Shown piece by piece: positions 6,166 through 6,745 of a stretch of DNA of 6,745 nucleotides. Every line of letters begins with the position of its first letter. The stretch's first letter is position 1. Under the pieces are notes generated by a model that had not been told where the DNA came from, searched no databases, and saw only the letters and a program-made list of their open reading frames with translations. The position numbers and the translations under genes are program-made. Source of the DNA: a bacterium (GTDB lineage Bacteria > Chloroflexota > Limnocylindria > Limnocylindrales > Limnocylindraceae); assembly GCA_009919365.1 (NCBI GenBank), contig RGBZ01000044.1, positions 1 to 6,745 on the forward strand, given 5' to 3'.

Positions 6166-6745
6166 TTATGCGCCACCCTTAGACATGGAGCCAGTTGCAT
6201 CGACCGCTGGGCCTTCGCGACAGAGGCGCACCTGACCAGTGCGCGTTGCCACGGTGCAGCCACCGCATGCGCCAATGCCACAGCCAATCTCGTGCGCGAG
6301 CAACGCCTGCAGCCACGGTGCGCGATCCCCAGCCGCAGCAGCGCGGGCGCGTGCAGGCTTGCCACTCGCCGTTGTGCGATCGGTGGTGCGACGCCGCAGC
6401 GCGACAGATGTTGCAGCGGCTCGAACGTCTGCGCCACCTGCAACGACCGCCTGGTCCGCCCAGGTAGCGTACTCGGCGAGCAGGTCAGCGACGGTGCCGC
6501 GGTGGCCGATGCTCCCATCGTTCGTGGCGACGATGATCTCCACCACGTCGGGGAGGAGGCTCGCTGAGGGCAGATCCGCCGCCGTTTCTGCCTGCTGCAG
6601 CATCGTCACGCTGATTCCGGCACTCGTTGCGGCGATCGCCAGCGCACGCACCCAGGCGAACCCTTCCACATCAGTGATGAGAAGCAGCCGCATGGTGGCC
6701 TTGTTGATGAGAATCGGCTGACCGATCGGCCCGATCAGCTCGATC
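6166..6745 (-). CDS. pyrK: PyrK-like electron-transfer subunit, N-terminal part beyond the window
   Basis: Homologue of PyrK, the FAD and 2Fe-2S subunit that passes electrons between class 1B PyrD and NAD+. The frame is open to the window edge; the 17 residues before the first Met (6693) include GPIGQPILI, matching the PyrK GPLG segment before the nucleotide domain, so the gene starts outside and that Met is internal. Numbering from that Met: residues 1-35 correspond to the nucleotide-domain strand and helix but read LLLITDVEGFAWV instead of a GGGxG-type loop; ATNDGSIGHRGTVADLL at 56-72 is well conserved; the usual CGP segment reads AGG (85-87); a low-complexity Arg/Ala/Thr stretch at 98-122 looks inserted or loosened; Cys138, Cys143, Cys146 and Cys158 form C-x4-C-x2-C-x11-C, the 2Fe-2S site, in GCGIGACGGC. 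The iron-sulfur centre is thus retained while the NAD-binding side looks degraded. The FAD domain lies beyond the window and cannot be judged. Confidence 0.8.
   Translation of the reverse strand, partial: IELIGPIGQPILINKATMRLLLITDVEGFAWVRALAIAATSAGISVTMLQQAETAADLPSASLLPDVVEIIVATNDGSIGHRGTVADLLAEYATWADQAVVAGGADVRAAATSVALRRRTTDRTTASGKPARARAAAAGDRAPWLQALLAHEIGCGIGACGGCTVATRTGQVRLCREGPAVDATGSMSKGGA
6173..6179 (-). promoter_or_regulatory. Ribosome binding site for the PyrD-like gene
   Basis: On the minus strand AGGGTGG lies about 7 bases before GTG 6165, within the last codons of the PyrK-like gene. It supports the GTG start, which directly follows the upstream TAA with no spacer. Confidence 0.5.

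Noticed and set aside
6166..6693. ATG at 6693 as the true start of a short 175-residue protein
   Set aside because: The frame stays open to the window edge and the preceding residues match the PyrK segment before the nucleotide domain, so the gene most likely begins outside.
1..6745. CRISPR arrays, tandem repeats, insertion sequences, tRNA or rRNA genes
   Set aside because: No regularly spaced repeats, transposase-like frames, terminal inverted repeats or tRNA-like cloverleaf sequence were seen in reading both strands.

Overview
The window is GC-rich and almost entirely coding: seven genes, two of them cut by the window edges, with intergenic gaps of only 0 to 47 bases. No rRNA, tRNA, mobile element, CRISPR array or long non-coding stretch is visible. 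The protein set suggests a GC-rich bacterium with aerobic respiration on a heme A (aa3/caa3-type) terminal oxidase. A CtaA-CtaB fusion, a small thioredoxin-fold lipoprotein, a Thermus/cyanobacterial-type PyrE scaffold and probable leaderless promoters fit Chloroflexota or a neighbouring lineage. That placement is inference; no rRNA or marker gene is present to confirm it.

Layout. (1) Bases 2-1679, plus strand: the 3' part of a two-domain Sua5-type threonylcarbamoyl-AMP synthase (tRNA t6A modification), followed after 10 bases by a YczE-family integral membrane protein. (2) Bases 1690-3513, minus strand: one 607-residue protein joining heme A synthase (CtaA, N-terminal) to heme O synthase (CtaB, C-terminal), so both steps from heme B to heme A lie in one polypeptide. 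(3) Bases 3561-4529, plus strand, divergent from ctaA-ctaB across 47 bases: a lipoprotein with an N-terminal beta-rich domain and a C-terminal thioredoxin-like domain carrying a CxxxxC pair, plausibly an extracytoplasmic redox or metal-handling partner of oxidase assembly. Both divergent starts have a TANNNT box exactly 6 bases upstream, the geometry expected of leaderless mRNAs.

(4) Bases 6745-4530, minus strand: a tightly packed trio homologous, in order, to PyrK (electron-transfer subunit), PyrD (class 1 dihydroorotate dehydrogenase) and PyrE (orotate phosphoribosyltransferase). Stop and start codons abut or overlap. This order matches the end of classical pyrimidine operons, but pyrF is absent between D and E. 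All three reading frames are intact and the folds are easy to recognise, yet active-site residues are missing in each. The PyrD homologue has Ala at the catalytic Cys position and has lost most orotate-binding Asn residues. The PyrE homologue has lost the catalytic loop and the acidic PRPP motif. The PyrK homologue has lost the glycine-rich nucleotide motif but keeps the four-Cys 2Fe-2S motif. This coordinated divergence is the most interesting signal here: it looks like a repurposed pyr-derived complex rather than ordinary de novo pyrimidine synthesis, although a very divergent but functional pathway cannot be excluded from the sequence alone.
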